From assembly GCA_013399855.1 (NCBI GenBank), contig VXAY01002359.1:445776-509775 (forward strand): a DNA stretch of 64,000 nt. The letters are read 5' to 3'. Origin of the DNA: Oxyruncus cristatus (lineage: Eukaryota > Chordata > Aves > Passeriformes > Cotingidae). The notes beneath the pieces are model-generated. The model saw only the letters and a list, made by a program, of their open reading frames with translations, did not search any database and was not told the DNA's origin. Shown here piece by piece: positions 48,201 through 60,800 of the stretch (the first letter of the stretch is position 1; each line of letters opens with the position of its first letter). A program made the position numbers and the translations under genes.

Positions 48201-50504
48201 CCAGACAGCAAAAATTTGGAGCATGGAGGTGTTCAGATGTCACAGAGTCTACTACTGCTTCAAAAAAGTTGAATATTCCACTTCTTTTTGGCGTGGTTTT
48301 TGATGTGCATGCAACGGAGGGTAGCTAACAAAATGAAGCAATTAGTTCTGTGACATTTCAGCTGCCTAACGAGTTTCTCTTCTGCTTGTCACACAAGTAT
48401 TTCAGAACTGGAGCTTGTGTTACCACATAAAAATATTTTATGCTTTTTCAGCCTGCAATTCAACAGCTGTCTCAATATTGCAGTTGGAGCCAAGATATTC
48501 CACATAGATTTTCCTCAATATGTTGCCATTTTTTTTAAACCTTTGCCATGCCTTTTTGCTGTCCATGGCTTGATCGGGGCTACCTTTTCATTAGAAATCT
48601 GGCACTTGAGTCTTTCTCTTACCAATGTGTGAACTGAGTTTCTTTTAATGTCAGTGAGATTAATTTCTCTGAAAGCTCAGGTTTCTGTCCCAGCACTTCC
48701 CCCCACTCCACCAAGCTGCACATCATGTGCTTGTTAGTCAGTTTTCCACAAAAATACCACAAAACTCATACAAAATATTGTTCTTTCCAGTCTTTCTATG
48801 CCACTTTCTAGGTTTCACTTTTTAGGCTCTAGAAGATACTATATTCATCACTCCTGTTACTGCAGGGCTTTTTTGGTCCAGCCCCTGTTCCTTGGAGTTG
48901 GTCCAGAAAAATATCTCTTATGACAGCTCTATATGCTATTTGTTGTTAGTATTGTTCTCCCAAAAGTACTGTACAGCACTGCATTGAGGATAAGCCTCCT
49001 TTTTACTCTTCCTGACACAGTAAAAATCCTTCTGGTGGGGAGCTATACTCTGAAACTCTGGTCCTTCTCTCCTGTCCCATGGCAAGGTTAGAGCTGTACT
49101 AATCTCCCAGTGAAGTTCTCTGTCCTGACTTCGCCAGCTCTAATAACGAAAGATGTGAGAGCCTCAGTTGCTGCAATTAGGAATCATTACAAGTGTCTGT
49201 ATTGGTTTTAAAATCAAACTGACACTATCTTTGCCACCTGTACATAGATCAATATTCTTTCAAGCTTTTCATTCCTGCTGTGTTCCACATCCCACAAGAA
49301 GGAGCCCCTTTCTTTGTTGGAAGGACTCTCTGCAGTAGATCCATCACTGTCCAGGACTGGAACACACCTGCAGATTATTATCTGTGAAAAGCTTTCAGTC
49401 ATATACTTTGGACCACTTGAACCACAGATTATTTTTTTTTGGTATGGTATTTAGGACAAAGGAAAATGTACCTTTGTATTTGATAGTGCTTGAAAGTGCT
49501 ATGGAAAAAAAGTACATCTTGTATGAGCCAAGAATACAGATCACTGTACATCCCCTACCCAAAGAAAGGATGTGTTAGTGGTGTCAAAGGGAGCAATTCT
49601 GGGTGAGCTACAGAAAGATAAATTATCTCCTGCTTTGTCAGGTAAGGCAGTGCTCTCCTGAACAACCCCAATCAGTGCAATGCCTTGGAGAGTCTAAACT
49701 TGGTGATCCCTTCCCGGCTCAGCTCAGCCCACCCTGAAGCCTTCCTGTGCTGCATACAGCCCTCAGTCAGCCTGGTGAGAGCACTGGCCATCCCTGGCAC
49801 AGTGATGTCCTGGCCAGAGCTCCTGGACACCTAACTGCAGGTAGCTTGAGCTGCCTTTGTGGATGTCACCACTCTTCACCAGCCAGGTTTTAAAACAGTT
49901 GTCATTTGGCAGGCTGGATCCCATCTGGAGCCTGACAGTCACTATGCAGAGCGAGGCTGAGCGAGTTGTGGCCATGCTGTGAGCCAGCCAGAAGCCACGT
50001 GCCTGTGTGAGCATCACCTCAGGCCTCACAGGGCTCATTAGCTCAGCCTGGGGAGCTGGGGCAGCACAAGCACCACCAATGAGCTGGGACCAAGGGCCAT
50101 GCAAGCCACAGCTGCCTACAGAGGACTGTAGAGCACTGTCCGAAAAAGCCAAGCAATGAAACCAAAGGTTGGGAAGAGCTCTGCAATACACACATCACTG
50201 TCCAGAAATCTGCCTGGGTGAAGACATCAGACACAGGCACTAAGGTCACCCATGTCTCCTAATGCACAGAGACAGCACTGTTTACTCTTAGGCAACAGGA
50301 CATGCTCTCACCTAACTATTTTTCCTGCTTGTTGTCACTGTTATAAAATGTTCTTTTCCAGTCTGAGCTCCATCCTTTCCCCCCACCACTTCATCTGGTT
50401 TTGTTCCAGTTCTGTCTATTGTTCTCCCTATGCATGCTGTAATAATAATATTGGTCTAACCTCCATACCCTCTGCTGGTGGGAGTCACTGTGTGAACTTT
50501 GCCA
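48201..50504. other. Intergenic, no gene recognised
   Basis: The 49650-50250 part is more GC-rich and holds a 142-codon minus-strand open frame (49763-50191) without a recognisable domain. It may be an old repeat I cannot name. Confidence 0.45.
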
Positions 50505-50600
50505 AGGGGTAGCACCTATATTTCTGTTTCACAACAGCTAAACTGAGACAGGAGGAGGTGAAGCAATTTGCTGGAAGCCACTGGGCAGACCCTTGACAAC
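50505..50600 (-). mobile_element. MIR-type SINE relic
   Basis: This is a reverse-complement MIR core: GTAGCACCTATATTTCTGTT, then TAAACTGAGACAGGAGGAGG, then TGAAGCAATTTGCTGGAAGC. These align in order with the MIR blocks 'gtactattattatccccatt', 'gaaactgaggcacagagagg' and 'ttaagtaacttgcccaaggt'. It is diverged but colinear. Confidence 0.6.
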
Positions 50601-53600
50601 TGTGAGACAAGAAGCCATGTCCAGTGAGACCTTGATCATTGCCCTACCAACTTAGAAACTGTTCTTTCCCAGCAGCATGCAAACAACGCGCCTATCGTGG
50701 GAATAGGAAATTAACCCTGTGCTTTCAGGATGAAGAAACCTTTCACAGCTGTTGGCAAAACCTGCCAATTCTGGGGCCACAACCATGCCTGGGCTGGAAC
50801 AATAGCTGCCCAGTGGACCCAGCTCTCCCACAAGCCCTGCCAGGAGAGCCTTCTCCTGCCGTACTGAGGCTCCGGGTGGGCGCAGGGTCACTCCAGCAGT
50901 GAGGTGCTGCCAACAAAGAAAGCTCAAGGTGACTCACACAGCCCACATCTTTCCAGGGCTCAGCTAGGCAGAGCAAAGGGTTAAAAAATTGTGAGGGGTT
51001 TCTCTGTGAGCCATGGAAAGGACTAAGAAAACGGAAACCAGCCTGAATTTAAACTGAGGACCTCATTCTTCTGCCAAGCCATTCGGTTTCTTAATCAACT
51101 GGGGCCTTGTTTCACAGTCAGTCATCAGAGGCTTTAGAAAGTCGTTCAGACAAATCTGTAAGGGGAGAGCCACAAAGGATGTCTTTTCTGTGGCACTCTT
51201 TACCTAGAATATGCAATGCTGGGGACAGGGCTGCCCTCAGTGGTGCTTCTGTACCGTGGGAGCACAATGCACAATGATGCTATAGGATACTACTGAGCTC
51301 CTGCTTATTTAAATATGCATTTAATTAAGGCAAGTCCTGTAGGAAATTAGGCAACGAGCTTTCCCAATGGTACTTCTCCTCCTTCCTAAAAGAAAATCTT
51401 TCTCAGGTTTCGGAAGTGCTGTAGTCTGCTCCAAGTCAGACTTTTCTTTCTCTCATTAGCTCTGCAGTCCCGTTGCTTACTAGATTTCTAGCTACTAAGG
51501 AAACACTTAATTCCTTTTTTAGTTCAATCTAGTAATGCTTTCAACGATTTCTGAGAACTATACTTTTATTACTCATTATTATGGAGTCAGGAGAAAAAAA
51601 AATACCTCACATAATAGCAGAAATCTGATTATTCTGGGAAACTTTGAAATTCCCTTCTCCAGTGGTATTCTTTGATGTGCTTATTAAATAAATAAAGATT
51701 TTTACATCTAAGGTTTACCTTGCAGAGCAAATACACCATTATCCTCAGCGTAAAAACAGTTTTCATTGTTAGCCACCGTAAACACCAGCTGAAGCTGTGA
51801 TTCAAGGGTGCTTGAAGCTGACCTGCCCAAGTAAGGGGCAGTGTAGTTTTTTCACATTAACAGCTTGTGAAGGAGAAACCAGCCCTGCAGACAGAGGCAC
51901 TGCAACAGGGGAGGAAAGGAAGAGGTTAGATCTAAATAGAAATGTCATGCAGGCAAAAAGAAACTCGCAGGCACTCTAAAGAGAGGAGCATCAGATTAGA
52001 AACAGAATATGAGTCTTTTCATAAGATTTTTCAATCACAGCCTCAGGCACTTTGTATGACAGCGGGAAATAGGATGACATTTCTGGAACAGTACAGAATT
52101 AAAAATAATAATAATAAAAAAGATGAGAATTTACAGTGCAAGGAACTCATTAAAGACTTCAGAGATGGTATATGCGGTACATCACTGTGTAAAGCGGGCC
52201 ACCTAGATTAATTTATTTTTATGTATTTACTTCATATGATTATAAAGTTGGCAGAGTCTGGACTCCAGCACTGCTCTGCCCCTGTGCAGACCTTTCCAGG
52301 TCTGCAGGGCTCATGCTCTTAACCAGTCACTTGTTCCCCTCACTTTGCCGCTGCGAGGCTGGGAACGGCCTCATTTGCAGCTCTGTGATGGAGCTGTGCC
52401 ACCGTGGGGCAGGCTGTGCATCCCTGAGCTGCAACAGAGGAGCTGTGGCAGAGCCCACAGGCCTACATGGGAAGGGGTGTTGTCTGGGCAGTGGGTGAGC
52501 CCCTAAATCTTGCTCCATCATCTGACTTTCACCCAAAACAGCCTGGCATGTGGAAGCCCCTCTTCTGCTGTACACAAGCCTCACAAATCCCATGTGTGCA
52601 CATTGGTTTGAGTTCCCGGTGCAGGGCTGGTAGGCATGACACTTCTGGGAATGCCTGAGGTGGGCACCCACCTGGGCAGTCTTTAGCTGTGTGTGTCAGA
52701 AAACATCCCCTGCAGCACCCACCATGTGAGCCATGTGAGGAAGAGGATGGGTGGGATTCACAGCAATACTGCAGGTGAGAGTGTAGAACAGCAACATGCC
52801 AACACCGAGCACAGAGAGAACTGGAGCAGGACAGGGAAGCAGAAGCTGGAAAAAGAACTCCCATGTTTTCTTCCTGCTTTTATCTCCACTTTTATCTCCT
52901 GATTTCTCTGAGGTTTTTGGTTTTGTTTGTTGGTTGATTGATTTGGTTTGTTTTCGCATCACAGATTAAACCTAGAAATCTTCTCCTGTCCCTCACTTTC
53001 AGCTCCCACCTGCATCTTCCCAAAATTTCCCTGAGTCACTGCTCCTCTCAGGAGTGCTGTAACAGCTTTTGTTATCACTCTGTTACTACACTCATCTGAC
53101 AAGACTGGAAGAAGTAATCACCACAGGCTTGTCACTGCAGAGAAGCAATCTCCTGCCCTGGGAACTTACCCTGGCAGAATGCTGCTCTTCCACTTGTTTC
53201 CTGAAAGAAACATCCGTTTGCAGAAACCAGAGGTAATAAACCCTGGAAATGTTTACATTTGGAATGGAAAAAGCTGTGTTTAAAATCAAAGCATAAGCAG
53301 GCAGCAATGAAAGGGAGTTTAGTTTGGATTTCAGTGTTGTGGTTGTGTTCCTTCACAGCGCTGTGCGAGCACTGAGCAACTACCAGACCTGTTCAAATCC
53401 TGCCACATCCCTGTCCTGAAACTGGAGCAAGAAGGAATAAATGGAGTGGAAGAGAGCTGTGACCAGTAATAAAGTGAATGCAGGAGAGGGCATTTATCTG
53501 GAAACCAGAGCTCCTTCCTGGCCTCCAGATTGTTGACCTGTATAAATGTATCAGCAAACCCCATCAAACCACTCTTGGCTGGCTGGTTTCTTTCAAGGAT

Positions 53601-55507
53601 GTTTCCAAAAGAAGGCTTCTCTGTCTACAGCCCTGCTTGCTGAAGCTTAGTGCAAGGCTCCAGGTTTTATGTGCTTCCTAGATGAAGTAGCTAAGAGGAG
53701 TTTCCAATGGTTTTCTGTTTTTTAGTCTCCTGGGCTGCTGAATCCAGTTTAGCCCTGAACATTATTCAAATTGGCTTCTGTGTAGTACAGTTTCCTTTTA
53801 CTCAATCCTGTCTAACTGAAGGCTACCAAGTAGAACAGCATTTCTCCCTCTGCCCTACCAGAAGGGGCCTTCTAGTTCAGATTCTCATATGCACAGCTAT
53901 GGCCTGACACAAACCAAACCTACAGTGCTGCTGCTTTGTACTGGGTGAACTACGTGATCCAAGTCAACCTGCAGCTTGAGGACACCCAGAGGTGGCAGAT
54001 GGAGAGGGTAGGAAAACACATGTGGGATGTGTAGAGGCCACCTGTATTGGAAGCAGCTTGCATTTAACTTGGATGAAGCATTTCATGAATCTACACCCTC
54101 AGTTACACTGGATTTAGCTTCCAGGCCACTCTTAGTCATCACAGTTTGCAGCATCCCTCCCAGAGGCCACTCCACAAACTGTGTGCCAGAGCACACCATC
54201 GTTTCCAGCACTTCTGCTCCTTTGTTTGGCCTGCAAGCTCCTGGAAGGGTTTCTGCCTGTCAGCCTCACTAGCTCCTCACCAGCCAGGGCAGCCCAAAGC
54301 TGTACCCACTGTGAAAGACCCCTTCAATGCTCCTCCCATGTACTCACGGATGTGGTCATCATGGGAAGCCTTGGCCTTGGGCTCTATGTCACAGCACAGC
54401 AGCTGTGCCTACTGCAGGTAGGAGTAATCAGAGTGATGACACACTGCTGCTGCTGCTGCCCATCGGTCAGCAGCCAGCACAGTTCCAGACAAACGTGTTT
54501 AGCACCTCCTGAGCAAGCTGAGATTAAACCCCTGGCAGCACAAAAATACCACAGGCAGGCAAATTAACAGAGAACAAAAATTAGCTCCAATCTGCATGGC
54601 TTGCCAAATTGCAGTTGGTTTCATGTCCTCAATCAAGTTCAAACATGATAGCAGTTCCTAATACAACACAGGACTTCAAAAAAGCCCTAAAACCAGTACT
54701 GTGGGGACAGCAGCTCCTGCTGCCTCAGGGGATGAGCTAATCAAATTACACAAGAGGAAGAGGGTGGCAGTGCTCAACTTTCACCTTTTCTGAACTGTTG
54801 CAATTTTTCCAGGAAGGGTGTTGGTTCTTTCAAGAAACGTCACCTCCTGCAGATTCACACAGTGAAAGTGCTTAAAGGTACTTTTAAGAAGCAGCTGTGG
54901 ACCACAAAGGTGGTTCTCAGCCCAAGGTCAGCTAAAGAACCTTGCTTCTCCTTTTCCTTTACATCTGGGGCAGGGCCTTTTTACAGGGCATGGGACCACT
55001 GCTCCGGTTCAGTAACACTTTCAAGCACGGCCATAGCTTTACCCACCTGCTTCGGCTGAAGTTCCATCCCTGGCTGAGCCTGAAGCTGATGTCACTGGTC
55101 CTCTCCTTTCCCTTGCACTGGCTGTGTGTTCCCACCTCTCTCTGTTGCATCAGTGGTGACATTTATCTGGCGACTGGAGCTGAGCCTCCAGCTGGGCAGG
55201 AAACCAATTCTAAAAGGAAAAAGGAATATTTTTTTGCTAGCTTAAACCATATCCATAAAACCAGACCTGATCAGTACCCTCCGTAAGACACTTTCAAAAG
55301 CAAGTTACTGTAAACTTAGGCTCCTCTTGTATGTATCATTCTGCAACATGTCAGATATGTTTCACAACCATAGACAAATTTTTGAAAACAGAAGGGTATC
55401 TGAAGTCCTCATTTTCCAGAAAGTCTTTCTCTCCTGACTCCGAGGGAAAAAAAAGCAAGTCTAGTGATTTCTTCTTTGAAGCATTTCCAGAAAACTAAAA
55501 CCTTGCA
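50601..55507. other. Intergenic, no gene recognised
   Basis: This contains a short (CTG)n run at 54444-54459 and an AAT run near 52105-52120. Around 53350-53410 a GTTCAAATCCTG B-box-like sequence hints at another MIR head, but too little supports it. Open frames up to 128 codons lack motifs. Confidence 0.5.
54444..54459. repeat. Short (CTG)n repeat
   Basis: Five CTG units followed by CC, in non-coding sequence. Confidence 0.8.
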
Positions 55508-55612
55508 AGATTGTATAAAAAAAAAAATCCAAAATGCCCCCAAAAGCCCCCAAAACAAAACAAAATAAAAAAGCCCAAACCAAACACAAAAGAAAGAAAG
55601 AAAGAAAATTTC
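55508..55612. repeat. A/C-rich tract with (AAAG)n
   Basis: A runs alternate with CCCC blocks and end in about four AAAG units (55591-55607). It is of the same kind as the tract at 10021-10155. Confidence 0.85.
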
Positions 55613-57720
55613 AGTTGAAGAAGCAAAAATCTTGAATAATTTCTCATAGACTTTTACTGGAATCCAATAAACACATTACCAAATTACGCTGTATATTTTA
55701 CTAGGCTATGTTATCTCTGTGTATATTAGAGGCACAGCATGAAGAAAAACAATAAAAAATATTAACCTCCCTTGTATAACTCAGTAGAGTTATAAAATAT
55801 CTAATTGAATAAACTATATTTGACATGAACAAATGGTGACATTTCCATGTAATGTTGTCTTTTTGGCTTTCTGACAAAGAAAAGCTTAAGGAACTGTGAT
55901 TTTTGTTTCCTAAGGGCAAGTTCTCCTACTTGTATCAACTTAGCAATCAATACTAAAGTATGAGCATAAGCACTTTTAATTTATGAACTGTATACTTTGA
56001 GCAAGTTTAACAGTTTAATCTTACGCATATTTTTATAAGAGTGTTTATTTTTGTTGTACTGCATAGAAATGCTTAATGGAAAATACTGCATTAAAGCATT
56101 AAAGCAGCCATATATGTAGAAAGACAGAAAAGGAATATTTAAGACACAGCTAAATTAATACTGTCCTGATTTCTTACAAGCAGAAGAGTAGCATTAGTTT
56201 GAGGGAAAGCAAAGACCCAAACAGGGAGCCTGCGCTGATGTCACCCCTTGGCAGAAGAGCATCAGAAGATGTGAAGATCTGCTCTGTGCCCAGTGCTCAG
56301 ATGACCAGGCTTCCTCCTCACCAGCAAGAACCTGACTCTCTTCTTTTTCACTGAAAGAGGAGAGCTCAGCACTCTTGAGTTTTGATATTTGGGTTTTTGT
56401 ACCCAGTTCCCAATCCTGACCATGTGGCTTGTCCAGCATATCCCCTCCAAAGCACCGTTCCAGTACTCCAGTGGATCTGACAGTTTGCATGAAGTTGGGA
56501 GTCAGCCAGGAGGGGTTACACACGCTGGTTTAAACTGACCTAGAAAGGACTTACCAATGACAACACTTGCCTATAAAAATATCAGTCCTATTTATCTCTG
56601 AGAATAAGGAGTGGACTTTTATGAGACTGACTGCAGAGTGAATCACTGCTGTCCATTACTCAGAGCTGAAATAGGATGTGACCTGCAGCTGGTGTTGGGC
56701 AGGGGATGGCTTTTCCCACCAAGTCCTTGTTCAGAGCTGATAAGGATTTTCACAGTGTGTATTTATCCTGTAAAAAGCAGGCTCCCTCACTCTGTAGTAT
56801 TGATGTTAGGCACAGATGGGCTTCTGGTTGCCATGCAGATGATAATGTTCCAGGGAGTTTCAGTTAATATTAAATGGAAAGTGGCTCAATTTGCATGTCT
56901 CTCTAGAAACAACAAACCAACTGTCTTGAGAATCAATATTGATAATACTCTGAATATGAAGCAAAAAAATAAACACACAAAGCCACAAGGAGCACATCAC
57001 GTGGTGACTCCAATAGCTCTTAAGAGACTGCAATATCATGCAACAGGAAAAGCAGGACATTTAAAAGAGAGCCAGCTCTTCAGAACTGTATTCTAATTAA
57101 GACCATTCATTAATTATCAGATTACAGATCATCTATATAAGCCACAAACTACTTGCCAAATCCATGTACTGATGTAGGTGAGCACCACAGGCAAGAACAG
57201 CACACAGGAAGAAGCGGCAGACCCAGGCCAGCTGAGATGTAGGTCATGCATGTCCTAGGAGCATTCAGGGGCTGGGAAGAGACCTCTCACCACCCTTTGG
57301 CAAGGGAACACAGGGCTGAGGCAAGCCCACACTTGCATTATTGGATGTGGGATTTTTGTTCTTTTTGGCCTATGAAAACGTGAAGAGACAAAGCAGCAAG
57401 CAAGGAGGTTTGTTTCGTAATTCTAACTCTCAACCCACATCACACACAACGAAGAAAAGCGATCCTGGCTTGTCCAGATGCTTCGAGCGAGGATGAAGTG
57501 CTCGCATGACCATGTGTGGGTTCAGATGGCTCACATGGGTCCTGCCTTTCTCGGAGAAGTCTAACTTCTCAACCTGGTTATGCAGTCAGTGATGCATGGA
57601 AAATCATATCATCTGACATTTCTACACCAGTCAAACTGAGCTCTCTGATAGCCTGCTCTTTTTTCTTAGTGCCAGCTTTCTTACTTCTGTTTATGGAGGA
57701 AATGTAAGATTTTCAGGAAA
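55613..57720. other. Intergenic; AT-rich block, no gene recognised
   Basis: 55620-56170 is AT-rich, free of recognisable repeats and contains TAAT-type motifs, so it could be a conserved non-coding element. A 161-codon plus-strand open frame (56611-57096) has no recognisable domain and is probably chance. Confidence 0.4.
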
Positions 57721-57721
57721 G

Positions 57722-57855
57722 CATAGAATTATGGTCCCTTCCAACCCAGAATGGCCTGGGTTGGATCACCTAGATCCAAGGTGGATGGATCTAGGTGATC
57801 CAACCCCCCTGCCGTGGGCAGGGACACCTTTCACTCAAGGTGAAAGGTGGATGGT
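57722..57855 (-). mobile_element. CR1 LINE 3'-end fragment, rearranged
   Basis: CATAGAAT, GAATGGCCTGGGTTGG, ATCTAGGTGATCCAACCCC and CCTGCCGTGGGCAGGGACAC are hallmarks of the 3' end of avian CR1 elements, here in reverse orientation. An inverted copy of the GGGTTGGAAGGGA block (57735-57748) and extra foldback sequence are inserted, giving three nested hairpins. The element is heavily 5'-truncated, with no reverse-transcriptase sequence. Confidence 0.85.
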
Positions 57856-60800
57856 ATATTTCTTAGCTCAAAGGATCTGGACAGTAGATTTCTTAGTTCG
57901 TTCTATATTATCAGTAGCCCAACTTCTGCTAAGTATTAGCTAAAATAGATTTAATGAACTCATCAAAAGAGAGAATTATTTGAATCAAGACATGGCATTG
58001 AAGACCAGACAAGTGAGAAGTCCTACACACCCTTTGTAGGCGTCTCATCACCCAAGCAGCGTGTGTGTGTACGTGCAAGAAAATAAAAAAAATCTCTTCC
58101 TATGTTCTAAAAAGATTTACAGGAAGCAAAACCCACAGGAGACAGAACTAGGAAAGGCACCCTGTGGCTGGTTTTGGAATTTGAACCAAGAAAAATGCAT
58201 TTTGACCTTAGTTTCTCAGTGACCGTACATAGTGTTCGTCCCAGCAGAGCCCACGTTACATCCTAAACTTGACAGTGAAGGACAGCATTGAGCTTTTGGA
58301 CACAGGGTGAAAGATAAAACACGTGCAAAACCATTGAACAACTTGCAATGCTGAGGCAAACCCTGGTTCAGGGCTGATGGTAAGCCATAGCAATTCCAGT
58401 GACCTAGATGTGACTTCTCTCCTTCAGCTCAGGCTGGAGTCCAGCAGCCTACTCATTTCCTGATGAGCAGGGCAGCATCTTCATTATCCACATGCAAACA
58501 GAAGAGAGGGACGTCAGAAACTAACCTGGAATGTAGAAACAATTTGTGCATCACTTAGTAAAGTGAAGGAAAACAGTACATGAGTAATTGCAGTCCTCAA
58601 GGAAGGGAAAACAGAGAACAACATCAGCAAAGCTTAAGTAAAATATGAATGAGAGTTCTTGTGCGTTCCCTCATCCCCAGTCTCAGCTCTCCAGCTGGTT
58701 TACACAGGCTTGCCCCTTGGTATGGCAGTGAGAGGATAAAAATCATATGCTCAGCTCAGTATGTCATGATTTAATGCCCTAGATATTAATTTTTAATATT
58801 TTTTAGTAGTTTGCAATTTCAGTTGGACTCAGATAATTTTTTCACAAAGCTCATCACAGTTTTTACCTTTTCTAGTAACAGTGATTATAGATGCAAATTA
58901 TCACATTGAAGTTGTTGCCACGGAAATAAACTGCAATGTTATAAGCACAAAAATAAAGAGCCTGCTGCAAAAGAAGATGCAGCAGCCACGGCTTCAGGGA
59001 AGTGCTTTTTTGGTAACAAATGGTGAACCAGTTGCTCCAAAACCTCCTGAACTATAGGGGGTAATACAGCAGGCCCATTTTGCATTTTTACAGGACTGTG
59101 CATGATGTCTCAAGTTGCTTTAGAAACAGAGAGTGCCTCACACCTCATGGCCTGAGGTTAAAGGGTAGTTTTGTCATACCACAGACTCAAGTAGGATGCT
59201 TTCAAGAGTCTTTGCACTTCAGCCTGTTCCTCCACTGCTGAAACACAATCCCAGGAGCACTCAGTACTAGAAAAACAAGTCTCTTTTGTAGTGATAATAT
59301 GCATGCATGAGCATGACTAAGGTACTTCATAGCAGATCCATCCTTTCAGAAATTCCCCTTAGGCAGGAGGATTTTGCCACTGGCCATATCCTTCGAGCCT
59401 ATAGCCATGTGATGCCACAGAAGATTATAAGGGGGCCAAAGTCTGATTTGATGCAGGAATCCATTTTAAAGGCTGAAAAGAAAAAAAAAAATTAAAATCA
59501 GCGTTGCTTAGTTATTGTTGCGTGGTCAAGGCAAAAAAACCACAGGGTCAAAAAAACCCTCACAATCAACTAAACACTGATTTTGAGAAAAGTTGCCTCC
59601 TAATCTTGCTCAGAGGGTGCACTGGGGACATCGCAGACCACCTGCTTGCGCTCTGTGGGGAGGCAGCTGCTGTCAGGAGCACAGTACCAGGTGGGTAAGA
59701 CCCACACTGAGTGCAGAGAAGCCCTGACACCCAGACGTGCTGGTTTGTGTCTTGTGGGGTCTGCCCGGGACAGAGGGGAATAAAGAGCTGCGGGTGCAGC
59801 CACTGTGCTGTGCCACATGTTCACAGGGAGATTGGTGCCTGGCCTTTCAAAGGGTATGTCTAAGAAGGGACAAGGGCGACAGTGGAGCAAAAGAGGACAC
59901 AAGCCCACCACTCTAACCACAAACATCTTTCTTCAATTAACAGAGACACAGAGCTACAAAGCTCCTCGAATTTCTATTTTCTAATCTGCTTTTCTAGCCC
60001 CACCGGAGGAATCAGAGGATCAGGCTTGCAATGGCTCCCATCCACGTCCCTGCCTTACTTGATGCCAACCACCCTCTCCAGCTGGGATTCTGCCTCGGTT
60101 GGGCAAGGCTGCAAACCATCAGCCCTGGCAGCTGCCTGTGCCCTACCTGCCAGCCCTGCTGGCCACTGCCTGCCTCCAGGGAGAACAACCTCCCTGGAAG
60201 GCACACTGAGGGACACTGAGCCAGGGCTGGGCTGAACCCACCCACTGAGCACGCTGGTGGGCTCTGGGCATCGGGGGAGCAACATCCAGAGGCCACGGTG
60301 GCAAGTGGTAGGCACTGCCAGAGCCCACCCGCTGTCTGTGCTGCGGCTACACACAAACAAACTCTGCTCTCGTAGTCTCAGACAGGCTCATGTCACAAGC
60401 AGTCAATTGGCTTTTTAAAAAGTTAAATAAACAAACAGAGCAGGAGATTATAACTGATTAACTGAAGGGCAGGAAACATGAGAAGGTGGTTTGCTAGAAA
60501 GAGAAGCTCTTGTGCTGAGATCTCCAGTAATTAGCAGTAACAAGACCTAAAGAAATTTATGAGGGGAAAAAAAAATATCAAACCCTTCCTGTTTAAATGT
60601 TCTCTTTTCATATGTTTTGCTTGGAAGACTAGCTTAAAACACAAACACAGACTGGGTCTCAAATGCGGAATAGATTCATGCTCTGCAGCACTCATATACT
60701 TGGATTGTAAAGCAAATGAACATGGATCAATGCAAGTGGTTTTCTTTTTTCTTTCCCCCCACATTATGTGTTTTGTGAACAACTATCAGACTGACAGCTC

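Noticed and set aside
53340..53420. tRNA-like B box (GTTCAAATCCTG) suggesting a tRNA gene or MIR head
   Set aside because: No A box or cloverleaf arms at correct spacing, and the downstream MIR core is absent.
56611..57096. 161-codon plus-strand open frame
   Set aside because: No motif or plausible gene context; consistent with chance.
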